The notes below the pieces were generated by a model. That model had not been told where the DNA came from. It saw only the letters and a list, made by a program, of their open reading frames with translations, and searched no databases. The translations under genes were made by a program, and so were the position numbers. A stretch of DNA of 38,287 nucleotides from Pseudoalteromonas luteoviolacea NCIMB 1942 (GTDB lineage: Bacteria; Pseudomonadota; Gammaproteobacteria; Enterobacterales; Alteromonadaceae), in the NCBI RefSeq assembly GCF_001625595.1, contig NZ_AUXT01000220.1:1-38287 (forward strand), in the 5' to 3' direction. Shown piece by piece: positions 17,355 through 25,693 of the stretch (positions are counted from its first letter, which is position 1; each line of letters starts with the position of its first letter).

Positions 17355-18466
17355 GAATATTACGCATGATAGCCTTCTCGTTGAGTATTTGTTCAGTGCC
17401 AATACTGGCTTCACCGGGTGCACACGGTCCTAATGGTGAGCATCTCGACCAAAAGTCGAATAAAGTATCGGGCGACTTGGGCAGACAAGCAGATGGCTCG
17501 GTGCTCATGCCCATGAAGCACCAAGCGTTACTGGCTGTCAAAACCCAATTTGTAGCCGAAACCACTGCGCAAAAACACATTCGCCTAGACGCCATCGCTA
17601 AGCCTCACCCTGATGGGTATGCCAAGATTCAATCGAGTAGTGATGGCAGGCTAGATGCGCCAGAAGTTGGTATTCGTCCAAGTGGTACTAAGGTAAATGC
17701 GGGAGATATTTTGGGTTTCATTCGCTACCAAGACACAGCGTATGAACTTGCTAGTCAGAACAGTGAATTGATTGCGATTCGAAATCAAATAGTTCAAACC
17801 CACCGAGATGTTTCTCGCTTGAAAAAATTAGGAGATTTGGCTTCAAAACAGGAGTTAGAACAGCTTGAAACTGAGTTATTGAGCTTGAGACAGCAAGCAG
17901 GTGCGTTACAAACAGGGTTAGAGAAACCAGAGGTGCTCATTGCGCCAATTTCAGGTTTACTGATCAATCACGGCGTTTCTAAAGGCCAATGGGTTGAAGC
18001 CGGGGAGTCTTTATTTGAGATTATTTCGGCTGATCAACGGCTAATTGAAGCAAGTACCAGTGACACAAGCTTACCAAGTATGCTGGTGACCGCCAAAGTG
18101 AACTCGCAACCCAGTTTGTCGCTGAATTATATCGGTCACTCTCCTACGCTTGTAAATGGTTTAGTGCATTTAAATTTTGAGCTACAGCATGGTAATGAAA
18201 GTCATCATTTAATGATTAATCAGAACCTTAGCATACAGGTTCAAGTTAATGAGACATTGAAAGGCATCGTTTTACCTGAAAATGCAGTTGTACTGAGTCA
18301 GAACAATTTACCTCAGGTCTGGATTAAGCTCTCTGCGGAGCGTTTTTTGCCTCAGCCGATCAAATATGAGCGTTTGCAACCGGGCTTTGTACTGATTACC
18401 CAAGGGTTATGGGCTGACAATCGAGTTGTGATTGAAGGCGCTTCATTATTGAATCAAGTGAGATAG
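17351..18466 (+). CDS. HME-RND periplasmic adaptor (CusB/CzcB type)
   Basis: A 371-residue membrane-fusion protein linking the inner-membrane pump to an outer-membrane channel. It has an N-terminal signal (MRILRMIAFSLSICSVPILA), then SPGAHGPNGEHLD. A lipoyl/barrel-sandwich half (GIRPSGTKVNAGDILGFIRY) is followed by a coiled-coil hairpin (ELIAIRNQIVQTHRDVSRLK through LRQQAGALQTGLEK) and the second lipoyl half (VLIAPISGLLINHGVSKGQW). The beta-barrel region ends with ENAVVLSQNNLPQVWIKL. The chosen start ATG 17351 overlaps the previous stop and has GGGGAG upstream; the frame is open further 5' but that stretch antisenses nothing and lacks a signal peptide. No outer-membrane channel gene lies in the window, so one must be supplied elsewhere. 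Confidence 0.88.
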   Translation: MRILRMIAFSLSICSVPILASPGAHGPNGEHLDQKSNKVSGDLGRQADGSVLMPMKHQALLAVKTQFVAETTAQKHIRLDAIAKPHPDGYAKIQSSSDGRLDAPEVGIRPSGTKVNAGDILGFIRYQDTAYELASQNSELIAIRNQIVQTHRDVSRLKKLGDLASKQELEQLETELLSLRQQAGALQTGLEKPEVLIAPISGLLINHGVSKGQWVEAGESLFEIISADQRLIEASTSDTSLPSMLVTAKVNSQPSLSLNYIGHSPTLVNGLVHLNFELQHGNESHHLMINQNLSIQVQVNETLKGIVLPENAVVLSQNNLPQVWIKLSAERFLPQPIKYERLQPGFVLITQGLWADNRVVIEGASLLNQVR

Positions 18467-18473
18467 CCAAAGT

Positions 18474-21400
18474 ATGTTTAATGTATTAGTTAAGTCGAGC
18501 TTAAAACATCGTTTGGTCGTCATGCTCCTTGCTTTTGTAATGGTCGCATACGGTGTAATACAAGGGCAAAAACTGCCTGTAGATGTATTTCCAGACCTCA
18601 ATAAACCTGTTGTCACCGTACTGACTGAAGCTGGTGGAATGGCGCCAGAGGAAGTCGAACAACTAGTTACTTTTCCACTGGAAAACCTACTCAACGGTGT
18701 GACCGGTGTCACACGTATTCGTTCTACGTCAGGCATTGGTTTGTCGATTGTTTATATCGAGTTTGAGTGGGATACCGATATCTATCGAAATCGCCAATTG
18801 GTTTCAGAGCGTTTAGATTTAGTTGCTGAGCAACTTCCAAAAGGTGTCACATCAGTGATGGGACCTGTCTCATCTATTATGGGTGAGGTGATGTTGATTG
18901 CATTACCCATTGATACTGAAGGAAAAGTTGACGCTATGGAGACACGTGAGTACGCAGACTTTGTGCTTAGACCAAGACTGCTTGCGATACCGGGTATATC
19001 CCAAGTTATTCCTATAGGCGGGGAGGTCCGTCAGTTAAGAGTTGCGCCAGATACGCTGCGCATGCGCCAGTTTGATATTGAGTTAAAAGACTTACAAAGC
19101 GCATTGGCCGATTTTGCAGCGAATTTAGGTGGTGGTTTTATAGACCTTAACAATCAAGAGTACTTAATCCGCCATCAGGGCCGTACTTTAAATATCCGCC
19201 ACCTACAAAACCTCGCTGTTGGTTGGCAAAAAGACCGCCCAATATTGCTATCTGAAATTGCTGCGGTGCGATACTCAGCAGCAGAAAAGCGGGGCGATGG
19301 CGGGTTCAATGGTAAACCATCTGTCGTTATTAATATTCAAAAACAGCCAAGTGCTGATACGGTTCAGTTGACTCAACAAATAGAAATGGCCCTTGAAGAG
19401 TTAAGTACAGGGCTCCCACAGGGACTTGCTAAACCGCAAGTCTTGTTTAGACAAGCGGACTTTATTAAATCGTCGATTGATAACGTGACCGAAGCTCTAC
19501 GCGATGGGGCCATAATGGTCACAATCGTACTGTTTTTATTTCTGTTGTCTGTCAAAACGACGGTTATCTCCTTGTTTGCGATCCCTCTTTCACTTGCGGT
19601 GACCGTGCTTATCTTTCAGTGGCTTGGTCAAAGCATTAATGTCATGACCCTAGGTGGTTTGGCCATAGCCATCGGTGAGCTTGTAGATGACTCAGTTGTT
19701 GATGTAGAAAACATTTTGAGACGCCTCAAACTTAATGCTCAATCACACGTCCCTAAGCCTGTGTTTGATGTGATATGGCAGGCGAGCGTTGAAGTGCGGT
19801 CTGGCATAGTCTACGCAACTGCAATTGTTGTTTTGGTGTTCTTGCCTTTGTTTGCCTTACCGGGTATTGAGGGCCGACTTTTCTCACCACTTGGACTGGC
19901 ATACATCATTGCAATTTTGGGCTCTTTACTGGTGTCAATGACAGTCACTCCTGTGCTTTGTTACTACCTACTGCCAAATGCAAAAATCATTCATCAAGGT
20001 GATAGCTGGCTAGTCACTAAGCTCAAATATTGGCAGAGCAAATGGCTTGAGTTGGCATTGCCTAAATCAAAGCCGCTTATTGCGACCGCTGCGGTAATTG
20101 CTGTACTGGCCGCAGCGAGCATTTCGCAGTTTCCACGCGCTTTCTTACCCAAATTTAATGAGGGTTCGCTTGTATTAGGAATCATTTTTGAGCCGGGTAC
20201 TTCGTTAGCTGAATCAAACAAAATGGGGCATTTGGCTGAGTCGTTATTGCTGTCTGTGCCGGAAGTGACGCAAGTTGGCAGGCGAACTGGCCGGGCTGAG
20301 CTAGATGAACACGCTGAGGGCGTTCATTCTTCCGAAGTGGATGTTGACTTAGTGCCTTCTGAACGAAGCCGAGACGAAGTGCTTGCTGAAATACGCACGA
20401 AGCTGGCTGTACTGCCAGGCCAAGTGGCTATTGGTCAGCCAATTTCGCATAGATTGGATCATTTGCTGTCAGGGGTTCGTGCGCAGCTGGCGATAAAACT
20501 GTTTGGTGATGATTTAGAAGGTCTACGTATCAGTGCTGAAGCACTGCGCAATAAACTAACCTCGGTGCCCGGTCTTGTCGATATCAATATTGAGAAACAG
20601 GTATTAATTCCGCAACTTAGTGTTCGGATAAAATATGATGAACTCGCCAAATTTGGACTTACACCGGGATCAGCACTTCGCCAACTAAACATGTTAACAG
20701 AGGGAGTGGGGGTGACGGATGTAATCGATGGCATTAAACGTTTTGAGCTGGTATTGCGACTTGAAGACGAAAACCGCACACCTGAAGAGCTCGGCAATAC
20801 GTTAATAGCGTCTCCCGCTGGGGCAATTCCGGTTTCTTACATTGCAGATATCAAATTGCTCGATGGGCCAAATCAAATTCTCAGAGAAAATGGCCGTCGC
20901 CGTCTAGTACTTTATGCCAATAGCGAAAATGTGGATGTCAAAGCGCTGCTGAGTGATATACGAGCAATCGTCGCTGCTCATTCATTACCACAAGGCAGCT
21001 TTGTCAGTATAGAGGGCCAGTTTTTAGCCCAAGAGCAAGCGATGCGCTTGTTAATATTGTTGTCAGTTTTGTCGTTTGCATTGATATTTCTGGTGTTGTA
21101 CATGCGTTATAAATCCTTCGTATTTGCTTCCATCATTATGTGCAGTTTGCCTATGGCGCTGTTAGGGGCTGTGGTCGCTATGTGGCTTACTTCGACTTCG
21201 CTTTCTGTCGCGTCGGTTGTCGGTTTTATTACATTAACGGGTATTGCTGCGCGCAACGGCATTTTAAAAATAAGCCATTACCTTAACCTCATCCGTTTCG
21301 AAGGTGCGTCCTTTAATCAAGCGCTGATTGTTCGTGGCGCAAAAGAGCGGTTATCACCAGTCCTTATGACATCAATGGTGACTGCATTTGCACTTATTCC

Positions 21401-21581
21401 ATTGCTTTGGGCTGCCGAACAGCCCGGCAAAGAAATTTTGCATCCAGTCGCTGTTGTCATTTTCTCAGGCCTTGTGAGTTCGACGTTACTCGATGCTTTA
21501 TTGACGCCGTTACTCTATTGGAAGTTTGGCAAGAAGCCGACAGAGGCATGGATAAACAGCAATTCAAAAGAGTTGATTTAA
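18474..21581 (+). CDS. heavy-metal efflux RND pump (CusA/CzcA family)
   Basis: A 1035-residue inner-membrane proton-driven exporter of the heavy-metal RND family, of normal length and intact. It shows the typical start (LPVDVFPDLNKPVVTVLTEA), an N-terminal porter domain, the first helix block (TVISLFAIPLSLAVTVLIFQ), the TM4 signature AIGELVDDSVVDVENILRRL, the second porter half (FLPKFNEGSLVLGIIFEPGT) and the late block GFITLTGIAARNGILKISHY. The TM4 motif differs from the CzcA form (DGAVVMVEN) and the CusA form (DAAIVMIEN) that I know, so the metal specificity is uncertain and may be a less studied HME subgroup. It starts 7 bases after the adaptor stop in one operon. Confidence 0.9.
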   Translation: MFNVLVKSSLKHRLVVMLLAFVMVAYGVIQGQKLPVDVFPDLNKPVVTVLTEAGGMAPEEVEQLVTFPLENLLNGVTGVTRIRSTSGIGLSIVYIEFEWDTDIYRNRQLVSERLDLVAEQLPKGVTSVMGPVSSIMGEVMLIALPIDTEGKVDAMETREYADFVLRPRLLAIPGISQVIPIGGEVRQLRVAPDTLRMRQFDIELKDLQSALADFAANLGGGFIDLNNQEYLIRHQGRTLNIRHLQNLAVGWQKDRPILLSEIAAVRYSAAEKRGDGGFNGKPSVVINIQKQPSADTVQLTQQIEMALEELSTGLPQGLAKPQVLFRQADFIKSSIDNVTEALRDGAIMVTIVLFLFLLSVKTTVISLFAIPLSLAVTVLIFQWLGQSINVMTLGGLAIAIGELVDDSVVDVENILRRLKLNAQSHVPKPVFDVIWQASVEVRSGIVYATAIVVLVFLPLFALPGIEGRLFSPLGLAYIIAILGSLLVSMTVTPVLCYYLLPNAKIIHQGDSWLVTKLKYWQSKWLELALPKSKPLIATAAVIAVLAAASISQFPRAFLPKFNEGSLVLGIIFEPGTSLAESNKMGHLAESLLLSVPEVTQVGRRTGRAELDEHAEGVHSSEVDVDLVPSERSRDEVLAEIRTKLAVLPGQVAIGQPISHRLDHLLSGVRAQLAIKLFGDDLEGLRISAEALRNKLTSVPGLVDINIEKQVLIPQLSVRIKYDELAKFGLTPGSALRQLNMLTEGVGVTDVIDGIKRFELVLRLEDENRTPEELGNTLIASPAGAIPVSYIADIKLLDGPNQILRENGRRRLVLYANSENVDVKALLSDIRAIVAAHSLPQGSFVSIEGQFLAQEQAMRLLILLSVLSFALIFLVLYMRYKSFVFASIIMCSLPMALLGAVVAMWLTSTSLSVASVVGFITLTGIAARNGILKISHYLNLIRFEGASFNQALIVRGAKERLSPVLMTSMVTAFALIPLLWAAEQPGKEILHPVAVVIFSGLVSSTLLDALLTPLLYWKFGKKPTEAWINSNSKELI

Positions 21582-21660
21582 CAGGTTTGTGCAGCAACGC
21601 CTATGCAACTTATACAAAGTATGCTGCGCCATTTACTATAAAGATAAAGAGACTAAAAAT

Positions 21661-22035
21661 ATGAAAACTGCAATTATCACAATTGTTTTACTTGCATTCA
21701 GTGCATTTATTTTCACCCCAAATGCGAACGCACATGGCAGCACAAAACCCCTTCATGGTGGTGTCGTGAAAGTTGAACACGAAATGGTTTTTGAACTTGT
21801 ACGCGCAGAGACTAGTGTCAGCCTGTATCTTCGTGATCACGGTAAGCCTTATTCCGCTGAAAAAGTGACAGGCAACATCATCGTGCTTGCGAATGGTAAA
21901 AAATCAGATGCGCAATTGCGTTTTGTAGGTGATAACAAGTTGACTGCGAATATCGCCATTGCTGATGGGGCTAAAGTGCTTGTAAAAGTCAAAGAGTCAA
22001 GCCATCACTCAGTCACCGTGCGTTTCACTTTTTAA
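21661..22035 (+). CDS. periplasmic accessory protein of efflux operon
   Basis: A 124-residue exported protein. The signal peptide (MKTAIITIVLLAFSAFIFTP) ends near NANA. It is followed by HGSTKPLHGGVVKVEHEMVF, a His-rich N-terminus suited to metal binding, and a compact beta domain ending SSHHSVTVRFTF. Small proteins with an AHG...LHGG start are often found beside HME-RND pumps. I start at ATG 21661, 79 bases after the pump stop, because the longer open frame from 21589 lacks a signal peptide. It is probably a periplasmic metal carrier for the pump. It closes the operon; a hairpin follows. Confidence 0.7.
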   Translation: MKTAIITIVLLAFSAFIFTPNANAHGSTKPLHGGVVKVEHEMVFELVRAETSVSLYLRDHGKPYSAEKVTGNIIVLANGKKSDAQLRFVGDNKLTANIAIADGAKVLVKVKESSHHSVTVRFTF

Positions 22036-22045
22036 GTCAAACAAT

Positions 22046-22076
22046 GATAAATCTGGAGCAAGGCTCTAGGTTTATC
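22046..22076. terminator. hairpin at end of metal-efflux operon
   Basis: A 14-bp stem with two G-U pairs, GATAAATCTGGAGC (22046-22059) and GCTCTAGGTTTATC (22063-22076), has an AAG loop and lies 10 bases after the last stop of the operon. The T-run is poor, so it may mainly protect the 3' end. A second, AT-only palindrome (AGAGTTTTT / AAAAACTCT, 22142-22159) lies further downstream. Confidence 0.5.
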
Positions 22077-22313
22077 AAAGCATTCGCATCAAAATCGATT
22101 TACTTAGATGACGAAATAAGGACAGAATTACAGAGGGTTAGAGAGTTTTTAAAAACTCTTCTAGGTTGTCCACTTCCTGTTTTGACTTGGCGCATTTGAA
22201 TTGGTGTTTCAATTTTTAAAACTGTCCCAAAAATAGCTTGTGCAATTATTGTGCATTCGTTGGTTTTTAAATGCTTTACTTTAAAGCAGAAATATTTTAA
22301 CAAAAAATAGAAC

Positions 22314-22522
22314 ATGAGATTAAAATGGAATAAAAGAAAATCAAGTCACTTTCAGTTTCTAAATTAGTGTCTGTTGAAGCAACCTCTGAAGTAGCAGGTG
22401 GTTGGGCACCGCACACGAAGAACCTGTATTGCCATGAACATTCGTTTGGTCCATTTTATTGCAATACTAATGAGTTAGAGTGTAGTGAAAAAACTCGTGA
22501 AGTATACACTTGTGCTTGCTAG
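22314..22522 (+). pseudogene. double-glycine leader peptide precursor (RiPP/bacteriocin-like), frameshifted leader
   Basis: Starting at ATG 22314 the frame reads MRLKWNK. An A4 run (22332-22335) then needs one more A to continue in the frame that encodes the rest. That frame (from 22334 to TAG 22520-22522) gives KIKSLSVSKLVSVEATSE and then VAGG, a double-glycine export and cleavage site with GG at 22397-22402. The predicted core starts WAPHTKN and has about 38 residues with five Cys, ending TCAC. Basic start, LS-type leader and VAGG fit ribosomal peptide precursors of Pseudoalteromonas-like bacteria, cut by a C39 peptidase transporter. No modification enzyme or transporter gene lies in the window. 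A second ATG (22325), in the core frame, hits TAA two codons later. It is too short and broken to appear as an ordinary gene. Confidence 0.6.
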
Positions 22523-22589
22523 TTAAAGTTAAAACTGCCAAGTGATGTGTAACTTGTCCTACTGCTTTTACAACCAATTCACACGTTGG

Positions 22590-23693
22590 TTATGTCTGAG
22601 CGGGGACGCTAAAAGCTGCAACGCAATTTCGACCTTGATTTTTAGCCAGATACAATGCTTCATCGGCTTGATCAAAAAGCTCTGTGAGTTGCTGTTTTGG
22701 ATTATTCAGCTGAGTTACCCCAAAACTTGCACTACAGTTGATGCATACATCGCCATAACAAACAGGCGTTAACGCGATTTGTTCTCTTAATTTATTTAAA
22801 ACGTTGGTAGCCTGGCTGAGGTTAACGCTTGGTAAGATCAATGCGAATTCCTCTCCGCCATAACGGGCGACTAAATCACTCTCTCGCAAGTTATTTGCTA
22901 AAAGCTTGGCAATAATTTTAAGTGATGTATCACCATGACTATGGCCATATTTATCGTTTACACTTTTAAAGTGGTCTATGTCGAGTAAAGCAATGCACAA
23001 GGGCTCTTGATGGCGTTTGGCGTAGGCCAGGACACGATTACCCTCTGCAAGTAACTTGGTCCTATTGGCTAGGCCTGTTAAAGGATCCTCTGTAGCTAGC
23101 TGTCTTAGCCTGTTTTCGTATTTATTGCGGTCATTATCAAAGGTAATGGCCAGTACAATCAAAACCAACATAGCCAGTAACTCAGAGCCGACCTGCAAGA
23201 TGCTTTGGTAATTACTTTGAAAGGTAATGAGAGGCGGAAGTGGTTGATGATATTGAATGTAAAAGTAACAGCTACAGCACAAAAACGACAGCATGATTTT
23301 GGTTCTTTTTCGATGGTCCTCCAACAGTAACCAAGGGAGTGGAAGGAGGGTAAAAAAAGTACTTTGCACACCGAGGTTTTTTCCAACTACCCAATTGGCA
23401 TGAATAAAAATGTAGCTGATGATACTAAGTAATAAAACCATCCGCGCAGCGTAGTAAAGCCGACGGTGTTGTAAATAAACAGCACTTAAACAAATAGCTA
23501 ATAGCCAAGTGTTCATGACACCAGTGATAAATGAATGTGAAAACATGCCGAATAGCACAATGTTAATACATGCGATGGCCGCAGCGACAAATGCAAGTGT
23601 ATTAGTAATTCGCACTTTGTGGATATTGGCCTCATCACTATCACAACCAGTATTAATGGCGTTAAACAGCAGGTTTTGGAGCGAGCTAATCAT
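22590..23693 (-). CDS. membrane GGDEF diguanylate cyclase
   Basis: A 367-residue protein with about six hydrophobic segments in residues 30-180 and a C-terminal GGDEF domain. The domain starts at TEDPLTGLANRTKL; ALLDIDHFKSVNDKYGHSHG follows, and the catalytic motif is YGGEEF at about residues 279-283. An RESD sequence five residues before GGEEF is the allosteric product-inhibition I-site. It should make cyclic di-GMP in response to a signal sensed by the membrane part. There is no EAL domain. It lies between two broken genes, and the frame is intact. The minus-strand promoter should lie beyond 23700. Confidence 0.88.
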   Translation of the reverse strand: MISSLQNLLFNAINTGCDSDEANIHKVRITNTLAFVAAAIACINIVLFGMFSHSFITGVMNTWLLAICLSAVYLQHRRLYYAARMVLLLSIISYIFIHANWVVGKNLGVQSTFFTLLPLPWLLLEDHRKRTKIMLSFLCCSCYFYIQYHQPLPPLITFQSNYQSILQVGSELLAMLVLIVLAITFDNDRNKYENRLRQLATEDPLTGLANRTKLLAEGNRVLAYAKRHQEPLCIALLDIDHFKSVNDKYGHSHGDTSLKIIAKLLANNLRESDLVARYGGEEFALILPSVNLSQATNVLNKLREQIALTPVCYGDVCINCSASFGVTQLNNPKQQLTELFDQADEALYLAKNQGRNCVAAFSVPAQT

Positions 23694-23849
23694 AGGGTAC
23701 CTCTCGAACTCTATCTATTCAGTATAGAGGAAATTTTCCATAGAGTTGCAAAGTGAATATGGAAGCCTTTTAGAGTAGGAGGTTGTCTTTAATTCTCAAC
23801 CATGCGACTGGGGCTTGTGCTTAAAAATTAATATATTAATATCCGATTT

Positions 23850-23973
23850 TTAATTGCTACGGCTGTAGTAACTCCATCGTCTTTGGCACTCCATGTTGGT
23901 GATTTGAGCATGTGTGCTTAGGTATTCAACAATGATGTCTTCGTCTTTTTTGGGGTTAACTAATATGTGGCAG
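23850..23973 (-). pseudogene. short C-terminal gene remnant
   Basis: On the minus strand about 40 codons read ILVNPKKDEDIIVEYLSTHA and then QITNMECQRRWSYYSRSN to TAA at 23850-23852. The pattern (hydrophobic helix, then ITNMEC) resembles the winged-helix end of Fic- or ATP-binding-type regulators, but it is too short to assign. No start or upstream part is visible; another stop lies directly 5'. The rest of the 23694-24094 spacer shows nothing clear. Confidence 0.3.
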
Positions 23974-24094
23974 AAGGTTTAAATCTTTGTGGAGCAAAAT
24001 GTTATTGCTTAAAATACAGTTTGGTTAAACGGGGCAATAGGACACGCTCTGTCTGTGAAGCCACTTCTAAAGTAAAAATGGAAGAATAATCAAG

Positions 24095-24975
24095 ATGAAA
24101 CGAATTTATTTTAATTTATTTTTAGTCATTCAGCTCTCTGTTTTCATGGTTTGTTGCCAAACGACGACCATTCATAGTACAAGAATAAACGATAATAAGC
24201 CTTTACAGGCCGGACAAGGGGTTGTCGCGCTTGAGTTGATGAATAATACAGACCACCTTGCCAACCTTCATAAAAACTGGGACGAGGTCATCTTTATTGG
24301 TATAGATAATAAAGAAGAGCGAAAACAAGCTGCAATTCAAAAAGCAAAAGAAAAGGCGAAGAAACACGGTAAAAAGTTTGACCCTGAAAGGTTGATTGGG
24401 AACATGACGATTATAGCTTAAGAGCAAACTCAAAAGGGACCGTAGATAGCCAAGTCTTTGTAGGCACAATGCCAGAAGGTGAGTACATTATTTCTTTGTT
24501 ATACAGCTTTTATAGTGATGGAAGTGTTTCTTCTTGGATAAATATGCCTGTGTTTCAATCTGCAGGTGTATTTCAAGTAAAAAATGCACAATTAACGAAT
24601 CTTGGAATACTGGTTTTTTAGCCGCCACTTAATACCAAAAAGGCTTCGTTTTGGAGTAATAAAACAGAACAACGAACGTATGTGACACGTTTATAAGAAA
24701 GTACCGCGTTGGCACCTTTTTTAAATCACCACTATCAAAATCTATATAGCTCGCTTGATTTATCAACGGTGAACTCTTGGAAAGATGATCCAATTTCAAA
24801 ATTAAGGAACCAGTTGGGCATATTGTCATTGTCATGCGCTAATGATTTTGGCGAAAACAGGGAGTCCTTGGTGTGTATCTATATTGCTTTGATGCAACAG
24901 CAATATGAAACGTTTCTTGATGCGCAAAAAGCTGTATTAGCCCTTACTGACCAAGAAGTTCAGCCTACAAAATAG
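24095..24975 (+). pseudogene. exported protein gene broken by frameshift and two stops
   Basis: The gene opens at ATG 24095 with a signal-like N-terminus (MKRIYFNLFLVIQLSVFMVC) and runs 108 codons to TAA 24419. Coding-like text resumes in the next frame before 24418 (SLRANSKGTVDSQVFVGTMP, then EGEYIISLLYSFYSDG). It continues to TAG 24975-ish with only two internal stops, TAG 24619-24621 and TAA 24694-24696. Across the stops the text is smooth: NLGILVF*PPLNTKKASFWS and YVTRL*ESTALAPFLNHHYQ. The joined product would be about 290 residues with an N-terminal exported domain and a helical C-terminus (LMQQQYETFLDAQKAVLALT). The family is not recognised. It is followed by a strong bidirectional terminator. 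Confidence 0.65.
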
Positions 24976-24986
24976 CAGTAAAATAC

Positions 24987-25017
24987 AATAGGGAGCCCAA
25001 TGTATGGGCTCCCTATT
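24987..25017. terminator. bidirectional intrinsic terminator
   Basis: A perfect 12-bp stem, AATAGGGAGCCC (24987-24998) and GGGCTCCCTATT (25006-25017), has a 7-base loop and separates convergent genes ending at 24975 (+) and 25058 (-). T-rich sequence follows on both strands (TTCTGGTTTT on plus, GTATTTTA on minus). Confidence 0.85.
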
Positions 25018-25057
25018 TCTGGTTTTAATACAATATCTGACTAACTTTTTTAGTTGC

Positions 25058-25516
25058 CTAATAGACTTTCTGCATTTGTAACTGTGGTCTTTTTGCGACA
25101 ACCTTCTTAAGTATATCGCTTTGATAGTCTTCTATTTCAATGTGTAGTACGAGTGGGTGTTTTTCACCTAATGTTGTTGCTTTGCAAAGAGAGTAATATC
25201 TCACCAGATCAGAGCCAATCATACCACTAACCCAGATACTGAACATGCCTAATATGATAGTTGCTACGATGATTGCCGTGACTGGAATTGCCGCCAAGCT
25301 CACCGCAAAATACGCGCTGACAACTAAGACGGCTAAGAACAAACATTCGGACTTAATAATTTTAACTACATGGTTAGTTAAAAAATCATGAAGAGGGTGT
25401 GTCTTACTGTCGCAAATAGCGCTGATATCTTCAGTGTCTACTCTTAAGTTGACAAGTTCGTCTTGGGCGTCACGAAAAGCGTCGTAGTCATGCCCTTTGA
25501 TTACATAATGGTTCAT
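25058..25516 (-). CDS. two-TM membrane protein of unknown function
   Basis: A 152-residue protein starting at ATG 25516 with GGAGG 4 bases upstream; the longer open frame is not needed. The N-terminal 60 residues are soluble (MNHYVIKGHDYDAFRDAQDE, then VDTEDISAICDSKTHPLHDF). Two adjacent transmembrane segments follow (LFLAVLVVSAYFAVSLAAIP and IIVATIILGMFSIWVSGMIG). The tail is soluble (LHIEIEDYQSDILKKVVAKR). The arrangement resembles small inner-membrane proteins with a ferredoxin-like N-terminal domain that pairs with the C-terminal tail (both contain HYVIKG / VLHIEI strand-type pieces). The function is not recognised. The gene stands alone between a terminator and the cytochrome gene's 3' end. 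Confidence 0.6.
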   Translation of the reverse strand: MNHYVIKGHDYDAFRDAQDELVNLRVDTEDISAICDSKTHPLHDFLTNHVVKIIKSECLFLAVLVVSAYFAVSLAAIPVTAIIVATIILGMFSIWVSGMIGSDLVRYYSLCKATTLGEKHPLVLHIEIEDYQSDILKKVVAKRPQLQMQKVY

Positions 25517-25693
25517 AGTACCTCCAACCCGATGGCTACTTTCCATATACGCATGGCGATAGTGTTTAGTTCGCTTTTTGAGCAGGAAAGTTCAGGGAAT
25601 GTGGCAAAAGGTAAGAGTTTGGCTGTGAGTGTCACGAGTCGACTTATTCACCGGCGAGAGGATGCACACAACAAAGTGCGCATCCTATTATTT

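Noticed and set aside
21407..21664. Plus-strand ORF overlapping the RND pump end
   Set aside because: Out of frame with the pump and without coding-like pattern; the accessory gene starts at 21661.
22142..22159. AGAGTTTTTAAAAACTCT palindrome as operon terminator
   Set aside because: It lies over 100 bases from the last stop and is AT-only; the hairpin at 22046-22076 is a better candidate.
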